Positions 1 to 7,623 of a stretch of DNA of 25,340 nt are shown here, piece by piece; the first letter of the stretch is position 1; each line of letters starts with the position of its first letter. The notes below the pieces were generated by a model. That model worked only from the letters and a program-made list of their open reading frames with translations. It ran no database searches and was not told where the DNA came from. The DNA comes from Verrucomicrobia bacterium UBA7008. Its GTDB lineage: Bacteria > Verrucomicrobiota > Kiritimatiellia > RFP12 > UBA1067. The stretch covers positions 726 through 26,065 of the forward strand of contig DJXI01000091.1 of the NCBI GenBank assembly GCA_002449695.1, in the 5' to 3' direction. The position numbers and the translations under genes are program-made.

Positions 1-47
1 GTCCCGCCTGCGACTGCCCGAAGCCCGAAGCGGCTCCGGCGGAATAA
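1..47 (+). CDS. C-terminal tail of an unidentified upstream gene (partial)
   Basis: The frame beginning at base 3 is open and ends at TAA 45-47, reading ...PACDCPKPEAAPAE. Only about 14 residues are visible, so no function can be given. It ends 9 nt before the GTG start of the histidine kinase, which would fit one transcription unit. The CDC cysteine pair and the proline/alanine-rich tail are the only visible traits. With so little sequence, this could also be non-coding. Confidence 0.35.
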   Translation, partial: PACDCPKPEAAPAE

Positions 48-56
48 GGTCACGGC

Positions 57-1400
57 GTGACACGCGACCTGCGAGTCTATCTGTTGGTCGTGGTGCTGCC
101 GGCGATCCTCCTGGTCGCCGGCGGCATTCGTCTCATTTCGCTTGAACGCGCGCGCGCCCGCGCGTCGATCCAGGCGGATCTGGATGCGCACGCCCAGCAG
201 GTGGCGCGCGCCGTCCTTCAGGACCTGAAAACGTGCGCGTGCGACGGCCGCCCGCTGACGGTGCCGCCGCGCCCGCCGCGCGGCGACGCGCCGCCGCCCG
301 AACGCGGCCGCGGGCTCTGGCGCCGCCGCCCCGTCGAGCCGTGCGCCGAGCACAATCTGCCCGAGGCGGTGCGCGCCTGTCTCGTCGCGGCGGTGACGCG
401 CGCGCACGAGGCGAAAGAGCCGCCGCGCGCGGCGGAAAAGGTGGAGATCCGCCACCGCTGCGGCTGCACGGTGGTGACGGACGGCGCGCCGATCACCGGG
501 CGGATTGTCGGCACGGCGTCGCTCAAGCCGCTGCTGCCCGCCTATTCCGTCGTCGTCGCGCCGCGCGGCGGCGATGACGCGGTCGCGCTGGGGCTGCGCG
601 CCCAGGCGATGTTCGCGGCGATCCTTTTCCTGCTTCTTTTCGGCACGCTCGCGGCGGGCGTGACGCTCCTCGTGCGCGCCGCCCGGCGCGCCCGCGACGA
701 GGCGCGGCAGCAGACCGATTTCCTGTCCAACGTCAGCCACGAGCTGAAGACGCCGCTGACGAGCATTTCGATGTTTGCGGAGCTCCTGGCCGCCGGCACG
801 CTCGACGAGGCGGCGCGCGCGAAGGCGCTCGCGACGCTCGTGCGCGAGTCGCGCCGGCTCGGCGGCCAGATCGACGGTCTCCTCGAATTCGCGCGGCTGG
901 AGCGGCGCGCGCGCGTCTATCGGCTGGAGACCGTCGACCTCGCGGCGCTGGCGGCGGACTGCGTCGCCGCGCTCGCGCCGTCGTTCCCGCAGGGGCTGAC
1001 GCTCGTCAACGCGGGGCCCGCGTCGGTGCGCGCGGACCGCGCGGCCGTGCGGCGGATCCTCGATGCGCTTCTGGAGAACGCGGCGAAATATGCGGCGGCG
1101 GCGGGGCCGGTCACGGTGACGGTCCGCGGCGCTTCCGCCGCGGTCGCCGACGTCGGCGCGGGGCTCGCCGCGTCCGAGGCGCGCCACGTCTTCGAGCGGT
1201 TCTGGCGCGCGGACAATTCGCTGACGCGCACGACGGGCGGCGCGGGGCTGGGGCTCGCGATCGCGCGCGAGCTCGCGGTCGGCATGGGCGGCGCGCTCAC
1301 GGTCGCGCCGAACGCGCCGCACGGCTGCATCTTCAAACTGGATCTTCAACCCGCGCAGGGAGAGGGTCGGACTGCGTCCGACCCAACCGACAATGGCTGA
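57..1400 (+). CDS. Membrane-bound sensor histidine kinase with cysteine-rich sensor region
   Basis: Inner-membrane sensor of a two-component system that would autophosphorylate a histidine and pass phosphate to the regulator encoded next. TM1 is at residues ~7-27 and TM2 at ~183-207, enclosing an extracytoplasmic domain of ~155 residues with six cysteines (60, 62, 96, 108, 135, 137) and a proline/arginine-rich stretch. No HAMP domain is evident; TM2 leads almost directly to the H-box (NVSHELKTPL, His228). The N-box (LLENAAKYA, Asn341), G1 box (DVGAG, 365-369), F-box (FERFW) and G2 box (GGAGLGLAI, 394-402) are all present, so the kinase should be active. The start is GTG. The gene overlaps the regulator by 8 bp, indicating translational coupling. 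The signal sensed is unknown; the CxC pairs suggest metal or redox, which is inference. Confidence 0.93.
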   Translation: MTRDLRVYLLVVVLPAILLVAGGIRLISLERARARASIQADLDAHAQQVARAVLQDLKTCACDGRPLTVPPRPPRGDAPPPERGRGLWRRRPVEPCAEHNLPEAVRACLVAAVTRAHEAKEPPRAAEKVEIRHRCGCTVVTDGAPITGRIVGTASLKPLLPAYSVVVAPRGGDDAVALGLRAQAMFAAILFLLLFGTLAAGVTLLVRAARRARDEARQQTDFLSNVSHELKTPLTSISMFAELLAAGTLDEAARAKALATLVRESRRLGGQIDGLLEFARLERRARVYRLETVDLAALAADCVAALAPSFPQGLTLVNAGPASVRADRAAVRRILDALLENAAKYAAAAGPVTVTVRGASAAVADVGAGLAASEARHVFERFWRADNSLTRTTGGAGLGLAIARELAVGMGGALTVAPNAPHGCIFKLDLQPAQGEGRTASDPTDNG

Positions 1401-2094
1401 TATTCTCGTGGCCGACGACGACGCGTCGATCCGCGACGCGCTCGAGATGTTCCTCGCGGGCGAGCACCACGCCGTGCGCCTCGTGGCCGACGGCGAGGCG
1501 GCGCTGGCGGCGTGGCGCGAGCGGCGGCCGCAGCTCGTCATCCTCGACGTGATGATGCCGAAGAAGTCGGGCTGGGACGTCTGCCGCGAAATCCGCGCGT
1601 CGGACCCCCTGCTGCCGATCATCCTCCTGACCGCGAAGGGCGCGGATCAGGACAAGGTCATCGGGCTCGGATCGGGCGCGGACGACTACATCGTCAAGCC
1701 GTTCTCGCTCGCCGAATTCCTCGCGCGCGTCAACGCGGCGCTGCGGCGCGGGAAGGCGATCGCGGGCGGCGGCGCGGCGGCGGGCGGCGCGGACACGGCG
1801 GCCGGCGAGCCGCGCATCGGCGTCTACACGGTGCGGCGCGACCGCCATGCGCTCGTCGCGCCGGACGGCAGCGAGACGGAGCTGACGCGGCTGGAGACGA
1901 AGCTCCTGTCGTACCTCGCGGCGCGCGCGGGCGAGACGGTCGCGAAGGAGGACATGTTCCTCGCCTGCTGGCCGGAGGGCCACCGCCCCGTCTCGCGCAC
2001 GCTCGACGTCTTCATGAGCGCGCTGCGCCGGAAGATGCCGCTCGCGCCCGACGCGATCCGCACCGTGCGCGGCATCGGCTACCGCGTCGGCTGA
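1393..2094 (+). CDS. OmpR/PhoB-family response regulator
   Basis: DNA-binding partner of the upstream kinase. The receiver domain covers residues ~3-115, with the acidic pair Asp8/Asp9, phospho-acceptor Asp52 (VILDVMMP), Thr80 and Lys102 (IVKPF), the full catalytic set. A Gly/Ala-rich linker (~120-138) joins it to a C-terminal winged helix (~140-233). That domain has the typical LTRLETKLLSYL, SRTLDVFMSALRRK and TVRGIGYR elements of OmpR-type DNA-binding domains. The ATG lies inside the 3' end of the kinase gene (8 bp overlap). At 233 residues the length is normal for the family. Target genes cannot be deduced. Confidence 0.95.
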   Translation: MADILVADDDASIRDALEMFLAGEHHAVRLVADGEAALAAWRERRPQLVILDVMMPKKSGWDVCREIRASDPLLPIILLTAKGADQDKVIGLGSGADDYIVKPFSLAEFLARVNAALRRGKAIAGGGAAAGGADTAAGEPRIGVYTVRRDRHALVAPDGSETELTRLETKLLSYLAARAGETVAKEDMFLACWPEGHRPVSRTLDVFMSALRRKMPLAPDAIRTVRGIGYRVG

Positions 2095-2100
2095 CAAGGG

Positions 2101-2622
2101 GTGCAAGCGAGGATGAGCGATCAGATGCAGACGGAGCGGTTTTCGGTCGTGCTGGTGCGGCCGGAAATCCCGCATAACACAGGGGCGATCGGCCGCCTGT
2201 GCGTCGGGCTCGGCGTGCCGCTCCACCTCGTCAGGCCGCTCGGCTTCGCGCTGGACGACCGCTCGATCGCCCGCGCCGGGCTGGACTACTGGCCGCACCT
2301 CGACGTCCGCCTGCACGACACGTGGGAGGACTTCCTCGCCGCCGTGCGCCCGCCGCGCCTGCACTTCCTCTCGACGCACGGCGAAAAGTCGCTCTACGCC
2401 TGCCGTTTCGCGCCCGGCGACGCGCTCGTCTTCGGCAGCGAGTCGTCCGGCCTGCCCGCCGACTTCTACGCGCGCTACCGCGACGCGCTCTTCCGCATCC
2501 CCATGCCCGGCGCGCACGCGCGCAGCATCAACCTCGCCAACGCCGTCTCCATCGCCGCCTACGAATGCTACCGGCAGCTGGCGGCCACCGGGACGAAGGG
2601 GCGCAATCGGGCAGACGGGTGA
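2101..2622 (+). CDS. trmL: tRNA (cytidine/uridine-34) 2'-O-methyltransferase, TrmL type
   Basis: SPOUT-family methyltransferase that would use S-adenosylmethionine to methylate the wobble ribose in leucine tRNAs. The visible signature is the N-terminal VVLVRPEIPHNTGAIGRL strand/loop, then the knot-forming motifs FGSESSGLP and IPM...RSINLANAVSI, which bind SAM. The ~160-residue core matches the usual compact TrmL length. The start is ambiguous: GTG 2101, ATG 2113 and ATG 2125 are all in frame. AAGGGG at 2096-2101 fits ATG 2113, and GCGAGGA at 2107-2113 fits ATG 2125; GTG 2101 is the least likely. It lies 6 nt after the response regulator and is probably co-transcribed, though functionally unrelated. 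Confidence 0.9.
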   Translation: MQARMSDQMQTERFSVVLVRPEIPHNTGAIGRLCVGLGVPLHLVRPLGFALDDRSIARAGLDYWPHLDVRLHDTWEDFLAAVRPPRLHFLSTHGEKSLYACRFAPGDALVFGSESSGLPADFYARYRDALFRIPMPGAHARSINLANAVSIAAYECYRQLAATGTKGRNRADG

Positions 2623-2641
2623 ACCTCGGCCGTCTGAGGTC

Positions 2642-2671
2642 TTGTCGCGCGCGCGGACAATGTGATATACT
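2642..2671 (+). promoter_or_regulatory. Sigma70-type extended -10 promoter of the two-repeat surface protein
   Basis: TTGTCG (2642-2647), an 18-bp spacer, then TATACT (2666-2671) preceded by TG-A (2663-2665). This matches the arrangement found before several other genes in this locus. It lies about 65 bp upstream of ATG 2738, which has GAAAGGA at 2721-2727. Confidence 0.65.
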
Positions 2672-2737
2672 ACAGGTATTTAATTACGAGTCGGGGCGAA
2701 GCGCCACGAAGATCAACCCTGAAAGGATGTCCACGCG

Positions 2738-3421
2738 ATGACGGTAAAACACATGTTCCTGCTGGCGGCGGTTTCTGTTCTGGCGATGTGCCGGTCTGTC
2801 TTGGCGTCGGCCGATGGGCAGGCCGGATCGACCGACGCGCCGTCCGGCCCCGCGACGTGTTCGTATACAATCGTTTTCCACCGTATGGACGCGAGCGACG
2901 AGAAGACCGCGGCCTGCGCGTTCCCCTACGGCGTGAAGACGCGCCTGCCGTCGCTCGCGAACGGCCTCGGCTGGGCGCGGCGCGGCTACGCGTTCAAGGG
3001 CTGGGCGACGAGCGCGGCGAACGCCGAGAGCGGCAAGGTCTGGAAGGGCGACTGGGCGTATGTCGCCACGCCGACGGCGAAGGGCAAGTCGCTCGACGCC
3101 TACGCCGTCTGGGCGCTGAAGCCGGGCTGCTACCAGATGCGCTTTGACCGGAACGACGGCTCTGGCAGGTGGCGCACGCTCGCCTTTCCGTACGGCGTGC
3201 GCACGCAGCTGCCGACCCTGGAGAAAGGCCTGGGCTGGGGGCGCGGCCAGGAATATGCGTTTCGCGGCTGGGCGACGAGCCTGGCGAACGAGAATGCCGG
3301 CCGGATCTGGAAGCGGGACGGCGCGTGGGTTTCCACCGCGGCCGCGGGCGGCGCAACGCTGTCCGCCTACGGCGTATGGATGCAGCGGCGCGGCCTTTCT
3401 GAAGGCGCTGCGGCCCGGTAA
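2738..3421 (+). CDS. Small exported protein with two elongated InlB-like repeats
   Basis: A 227-residue protein with an N-terminal signal sequence (hydrophobic residues ~5-22, likely cleavage after VLA). It has a short Ser/Asp/Gly linker and two repeats starting near residues 43 and 131. Each follows the pattern Y-x-I/M-x-F-x-x-x-D ... F-x-YG-V-x-T-x-LP-x-L-x-x-GLGW ... GY-x-F-x-GWA-T-S ... A-G-K/R-x-W-K ... YGVW/YAVW. This is the InlB B-repeat/Listeria-Bacteroides repeat lengthened by a W-K-x-D-W-A segment. No leucine-rich-repeat domain is present, unlike the larger neighbours, so it looks like the C-terminal module standing alone. It is probably an extracellular, cell-associated protein; ligand unknown. 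The start is set by the promoter and GAAAGGA 10 nt upstream. Confidence 0.85.
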   Translation: MTVKHMFLLAAVSVLAMCRSVLASADGQAGSTDAPSGPATCSYTIVFHRMDASDEKTAACAFPYGVKTRLPSLANGLGWARRGYAFKGWATSAANAESGKVWKGDWAYVATPTAKGKSLDAYAVWALKPGCYQMRFDRNDGSGRWRTLAFPYGVRTQLPTLEKGLGWGRGQEYAFRGWATSLANENAGRIWKRDGAWVSTAAAGGATLSAYGVWMQRRGLSEGAAAR

Positions 3422-3455
3422 ACGCGCGGGGGAGCGCGTGCCGCTGACTTTTTTG
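3422..3455 (+). terminator. Possible intrinsic terminator after the two-repeat protein
   Basis: ACGCGC (3422-3427) and GCGCGT (3434-3439) form a perfect 6-bp stem around GGGGGA. A T6 run starts at 3449-3450 and is followed by a second T6. The ~10-nt gap between stem and T-run is longer than in a classical terminator, hence the modest confidence. Confidence 0.4.
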
Positions 3456-3473
3456 ACTTTTTTGATTTTATCC

Positions 3474-3503
3474 TTGCATTGCGCAGAGATGATGTGATAC
3501 AAT
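3474..3503 (+). promoter_or_regulatory. Extended -10 promoter of the 1274-aa LRR protein
   Basis: TTGCAT (3474-3479), an 18-bp spacer, TG-A (3495-3497) and TACAAT (3498-3503). The predicted 5' leader is about 108 nt, longer than for its neighbours. It carries AGGAG at 3607-3611, 7 nt before ATG 3619. Confidence 0.65.
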
Positions 3504-3618
3504 GTTGTATGCTTGGCTGAGGGACGGGTGGGTCCGTTGCGCGGCCGGGCGTCGGTGGTATCTGTATTTTCCCCGCGCTGCTGCCGATCACAACAAGGCT
3601 GGGGACAGGAGATAGGCA

Positions 3619-6600
3619 ATGAAGAGACTGATGGTCGCTTTGCTCGCGGCGGTTGCCGTGGGCTGCGCATGGGCAGACACGTGGACGGATGCGTCCGAAA
3701 ACGTGTGGACGTACTCGATCGCGAACGACGTTGCGACGGTCAGCGCCGTTTCCTTCGAGACAACAAACCTGACGATACCCGAGCTGCTGGGCGGCAAGCC
3801 CGTGACCGGGTTCACGGCGGCGACGTTCAAGGGCCAGGAGCGCGCGGTGCGCGTGACGATCCCCGACACCGTGACATCGATCCCCGATAGTGCGTTTGAA
3901 GGATGCGGCAACCTTAAGGCCGTGACCATTCAGGGTGAAGGATTGAAGAGCATCGGCTACCGTGCATTCGCAGGCTGCGGCAACCTTGAGGCTTTCGTCA
4001 TGCCGAACTCCGTGACATCGCTCGGGCAGGGCGTGTTCTCTGGGTGCTCGGCGATGACATCGGTGACGTTGAGTGACGGGCTTTCAGGTTTGCCCAGCGT
4101 GACATTCACCGACGGCTACACCCAGAACGGTACATATCAAGACTATAGCGATGGCTCGTTGAGGGGCGCTCATGGGAACGGCCTTTTCTACAACTGCACA
4201 TCGCTGAAGACGATCAACTGGGGCAAGAACATCAAGACGATCGGCAACGTCGCGTTCCTCAACTGTTCCGCGCTTGAGTCTGTGACGATACCTGACACAG
4301 TGACGAGCATCGGCTATCATGCGTTCCTTGGATGTTCCAACCTTCAGATCGTCAAAATTGGGAACGGCGTGAAGACTATCGGGCGCATGGCTTTCCGTGC
4401 GTTGCCCAACCTCACAAAGGTTACATTTGGCGCGAAGGTTCGCGAGATTGATACGCAGGCCTTTCAGGACTGTGTGAACCTGCAGAACTTCACTCTTCCG
4501 GCCACGCTCCAGTATCTCCGCTACCGCTGCTTCGCGGGCTGCAACAAGGCGATGACGGCTGTGACAATCCCGACGAATACGGACGAGCTTGAGACGGAAC
4601 TCGGGCAGGGTGTGTTTTCCGGCTGCACGAAGCTTGCGTCGGTTACGCTGGGTGATACGATAAAGACGTTGCCAGGGGTGACATTCACCGACGGTTACAC
4701 CCAGAACGGTACATATCAAGACTATAGCGACGGCTCGTTGAGGGGCGCTCATGGGAACGGTCTTTTCTATAACTGTACGTCTCTAAAGACGATCAAATGG
4801 GGGGCTGGCGTCAAGACGATCGGTAATGTTGCGTTTCTCAACTGCTCGGCGCTCGAGAGCGTGACAATACCCGACACAGTGACGAGCATAGGCTGTCATG
4901 CGTTCGTCGGATGCTCCAGTCTGCAAACAGTAAAGATTGGGAATGGCGTTACGGTTGTCGGACGTATGGCATTCCGAGCGCTTCCCGATCTGACGAAAGT
5001 CACGTTTGGATCTAGCGTAAAGGAAATCCAGATGCAGGCGTTTCAGGATTGCGTGAACCTTCAGAACTTCACGCTGCCCGATACAATACAGTACCTGCGC
5101 TACCGCTGCTTCGCCGGCTGCAGCAAGGCGATGACATCTGTCGCGATTCCGGCGAACAAGGACGAGTTGGATACATTGCTTGAACAGGGTGTCTTCTCAG
5201 GGTGTCAGAAATTGAACACTGTAACATTTGGCGACACCGTTAAAACGTTGCCGGACGTGACGTTTACCGATGGTTACACCCAGAACGGTACATATCAAGA
5301 CTACAGCGACGGCTCGCTGAGAGGCTCGCATGAGAACGGCCTTTTCTGCAACTGTACGTCGTTGAAGACGATAAAGTGGGGGAAGAATGTCCAGAATATC
5401 GCGAACGTAATGTTCTTGAACTGCTCGGCGCTGGAGACGGTTGAGATACCTGATTCTGTGACCAGCATCGGGCGTCATGCATTCCATGGTTGTTCCAACT
5501 TGACCACAGTTAAGATAGGTGACGGCGTTACGGATATTGGGCGCATGGCGTTTCGTGGACTTCCAAACCTTACCAAGGTTTCATTCGGGTCGCACGTTTC
5601 CACAATCGACCAGCAGGCGTTTCAGGATTGTGTGAATCTCCAGAATTTTATACTGCCGGATACAATTCAGTATATTCGTTATGGCGCGTTTGCAGGCTGT
5701 AGCAAGGCTCTGACTTCTGTTGTGATTCCAACTAACAAAGATGACCTCACAACAGAACTCGGCACGGCTGTCTTTTCTGGTTGCCTGAAGCTTGCGTCGG
5801 TTACGCTGGGTGATACGATAAAGACGTTGCCAGGGGTGACATTCACCGATGGTTACACCCAGAACGGTACATATCAAGACTACAGCGACGGCTCGTTGAG
5901 GGGCGCTCATGGGAACGGTCTGTTCTACAACTGCAAGTCGCTGAAGACGATCAACTGGGGCAAGAACATCAAGACGATCGGCAATGTCGCGTTCCTCAAC
6001 TGCACGTCGCTGACGGAAGTGACGCTTCCGGCGAACATCGCCAACATCGGCAACCACGCCTTCTATGGCTGCTCGTCGCTGAAGAAGGTGACGGTGAAGG
6101 GGAGTGTGGATTCGCTCGGCCGCCGTGCGTTCGCCAACTGCCCGTCGCTCGTCTACGTCTGGTTCCAGGGCCCGGTGATGACTTTCGAGCCCGGCTATCA
6201 GCCGTTTGCGTTTGATACCAACTTCAGTACCGTCTACGCCGCACCGGGCGCGACCGGTTACAAAGGCATTGCCGAAGTGGCGGGTCTGCCCGCCGACGGT
6301 CTGTGGTGCGGCGTCCCGATCAAGTACGGCGCGCCCGCGACCTACACGATCAAGTTCAACCGCAACGACTCCAGCGCGCCGCAGACGGCGAGCAGGACGT
6401 TCGACTACGGCATCGCCGACCATCTGCCGTCGCTTTCGAGCCTCGGCTGGGCGCGCCGCGGGTTCACATTCAAGGGCTGGGCGGTGAGCCCGGCGAACGC
6501 CGCGGCCGGCAAGGTCTGGAAGACCGACTGGGCCTCCGTCACCACCGCCGTCGCCGCCGGGAAGACGCTCGATGTCTATGCCGTCTGGGCGATCGCCGCG

Positions 6601-7443
6601 GACAGCTATGCGATCCGGTTCATCCGCAACGACGGCGCGGGCACGTGGCGCACGGTCGGCTTCAAGCACGGCGTGAAGACGCGCATGCCGTCTCTCGCGA
6701 ACGGTCTCGGCTGGGGCCGCCGCGGCTACGACTTCAAGGGCTGGGCGCTCACGACCGCCGATGCAAACGCCGGAAAGGTCTGGAAGGGCGACTGGGCATA
6801 CGTCTCCACGCCGGCGGCGAAGGGCAAGTCGCTCGACGTCTACGCCGTCTGGGCGCTGAAGCCTGGCTACTATCAGGTCCGCTTCAACAAGAACGACGGC
6901 ACTGGCAAGTGGCGCACGCTCGGCTTCCAGCTCGACACCTCGACGAAGCTGTCGACGATCGCCGGACTCGGCTGGACGCGTGCGGGCTACACGTTTGTCG
7001 GCTGGGCCTCCAGCGCGTCCAACGCATCTGCCGGCAAGGTCTGGAAGACAGACGGCGAGTGGGTGAAGAATGTAGCGGCCGAAGGCAAGACGCTGAGCAT
7101 ATACGCCATCTGGAAGGCAACGTCCAAGAACAAGGTCAGCGCGTGCGTCGCCTACAATCCCGGTCTGGCCGTCCTGCCGAGCGCTTCTACGGCGACCTCC
7201 GTCGCCGACGAGGAGGGGGCAGTCTGCCTGTCGGGCGCGCTTGAGGACGGGACGGGGCTGTACTGGCTGTGCCTCGAGGATGGCGCCGACGCGACGACCG
7301 GCTACCTGTGCGTCGTCACGGAAGAGGGCGAATCGTTCGCGGCGTGGTGCGATGTCGACAGGAGCGGCGAGACGCTGATTCTCTCGACGGAGGACGGCGA
7401 GATCATCGTCGTCGCGCCCGGCGGCACGGCGAGTCTGCTGTAG
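3619..7443 (+). CDS. Large exported BspA-type leucine-rich-repeat protein with InlB-like repeats
   Basis: A 1274-residue surface protein. It begins with a signal peptide (MKRLM..., hydrophobic to ~residue 20; a Cys in VGC makes a lipoprotein conceivable). Residues ~45-880 are BspA/TpLRR-type leucine-rich repeats (pattern IPDTVTSIGxxAFxGCSNL), which in known proteins mediate adhesion. Within them lies an exact 193-residue internal repeat: copies start at residues 135, 328, 521 and 714, and the last is partial. Each copy carries an unusual loop, GYTQNGTYQDYSDGSLRG. Three elongated InlB-like repeats follow (from ~908, ~995, ~1082). A ~108-residue acidic, Cys-containing tail (~1166-1274) is not seen in its neighbours. 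The LRR section uses more AT-rich codons than flanking genes. The function as adhesin or binding protein is inferred from family. Confidence 0.92.
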   Translation: MKRLMVALLAAVAVGCAWADTWTDASENVWTYSIANDVATVSAVSFETTNLTIPELLGGKPVTGFTAATFKGQERAVRVTIPDTVTSIPDSAFEGCGNLKAVTIQGEGLKSIGYRAFAGCGNLEAFVMPNSVTSLGQGVFSGCSAMTSVTLSDGLSGLPSVTFTDGYTQNGTYQDYSDGSLRGAHGNGLFYNCTSLKTINWGKNIKTIGNVAFLNCSALESVTIPDTVTSIGYHAFLGCSNLQIVKIGNGVKTIGRMAFRALPNLTKVTFGAKVREIDTQAFQDCVNLQNFTLPATLQYLRYRCFAGCNKAMTAVTIPTNTDELETELGQGVFSGCTKLASVTLGDTIKTLPGVTFTDGYTQNGTYQDYSDGSLRGAHGNGLFYNCTSLKTIKWGAGVKTIGNVAFLNCSALESVTIPDTVTSIGCHAFVGCSSLQTVKIGNGVTVVGRMAFRALPDLTKVTFGSSVKEIQMQAFQDCVNLQNFTLPDTIQYLRYRCFAGCSKAMTSVAIPANKDELDTLLEQGVFSGCQKLNTVTFGDTVKTLPDVTFTDGYTQNGTYQDYSDGSLRGSHENGLFCNCTSLKTIKWGKNVQNIANVMFLNCSALETVEIPDSVTSIGRHAFHGCSNLTTVKIGDGVTDIGRMAFRGLPNLTKVSFGSHVSTIDQQAFQDCVNLQNFILPDTIQYIRYGAFAGCSKALTSVVIPTNKDDLTTELGTAVFSGCLKLASVTLGDTIKTLPGVTFTDGYTQNGTYQDYSDGSLRGAHGNGLFYNCKSLKTINWGKNIKTIGNVAFLNCTSLTEVTLPANIANIGNHAFYGCSSLKKVTVKGSVDSLGRRAFANCPSLVYVWFQGPVMTFEPGYQPFAFDTNFSTVYAAPGATGYKGIAEVAGLPADGLWCGVPIKYGAPATYTIKFNRNDSSAPQTASRTFDYGIADHLPSLSSLGWARRGFTFKGWAVSPANAAAGKVWKTDWASVTTAVAAGKTLDVYAVWAIAADSYAIRFIRNDGAGTWRTVGFKHGVKTRMPSLANGLGWGRRGYDFKGWALTTADANAGKVWKGDWAYVSTPAAKGKSLDVYAVWALKPGYYQVRFNKNDGTGKWRTLGFQLDTSTKLSTIAGLGWTRAGYTFVGWASSASNASAGKVWKTDGEWVKNVAAEGKTLSIYAIWKATSKNKVSACVAYNPGLAVLPSASTATSVADEEGAVCLSGALEDGTGLYWLCLEDGADATTGYLCVVTEEGESFAAWCDVDRSGETLILSTEDGEIIVVAPGGTASLL
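4021..6002 (+). repeat. 579-bp in-frame tandem repeat inside the LRR gene
   Basis: Copies begin at 4021, 4600, 5179 and 5758 (at CTCGGGCAGG or its variants), each exactly 579 bp apart (193 codons). The fourth is partial and diverges after about 6002. No indels separate the copies. A tract of about 29 bp around the TQNGTYQD codons is identical in all four, whereas flanking synonymous positions differ. Confidence 0.9.
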
Positions 7444-7482
7444 TTTTCCCGCCGAACGGCCGGTCTGCCCGGCGTTCTGCGT

Positions 7483-7517
7483 CTGCGCGCGGCAAATTCG
7501 CCGCGCGCAGCGCTTTT
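7483..7517 (+). terminator. Intrinsic terminator after the 1274-aa protein gene
   Basis: CTGCGCGCGGC (7483-7493) pairs perfectly with GCCGCGCGCAG (7500-7510) around the loop AAATTC. CGC and a short T4 run follow. The stem is strong (11 bp, almost all G/C) and correctly placed about 40 bp beyond the stop codon. Confidence 0.75.
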
Positions 7518-7565
7518 CGTGTGGCCCGGTAAACGCGCGGGGTGGTGGCGTTATGCGGTCGGATT

Positions 7566-7574
7566 TGATATAAT
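7566..7574 (+). promoter_or_regulatory. Extended -10 promoter of the 1023-aa LRR protein
   Basis: TG-A-TATAAT, a perfect extended -10, with no convincing -35 at 17-18 bp. It lies about 50 bp upstream of ATG 7624. Its position rules out upstream in-frame starts before it. Confidence 0.65.
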
Positions 7575-7623
7575 TACCGTGTCTGTGCGACGTGACACGA
7601 AAAAATATATGAAAGGACATTCC

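Noticed and set aside
7519..7623. Earlier start for the 1023-aa protein
   Set aside because: These codons lie upstream of or across the -10 element at 7569-7574, and the signal peptide begins cleanly at 7624.
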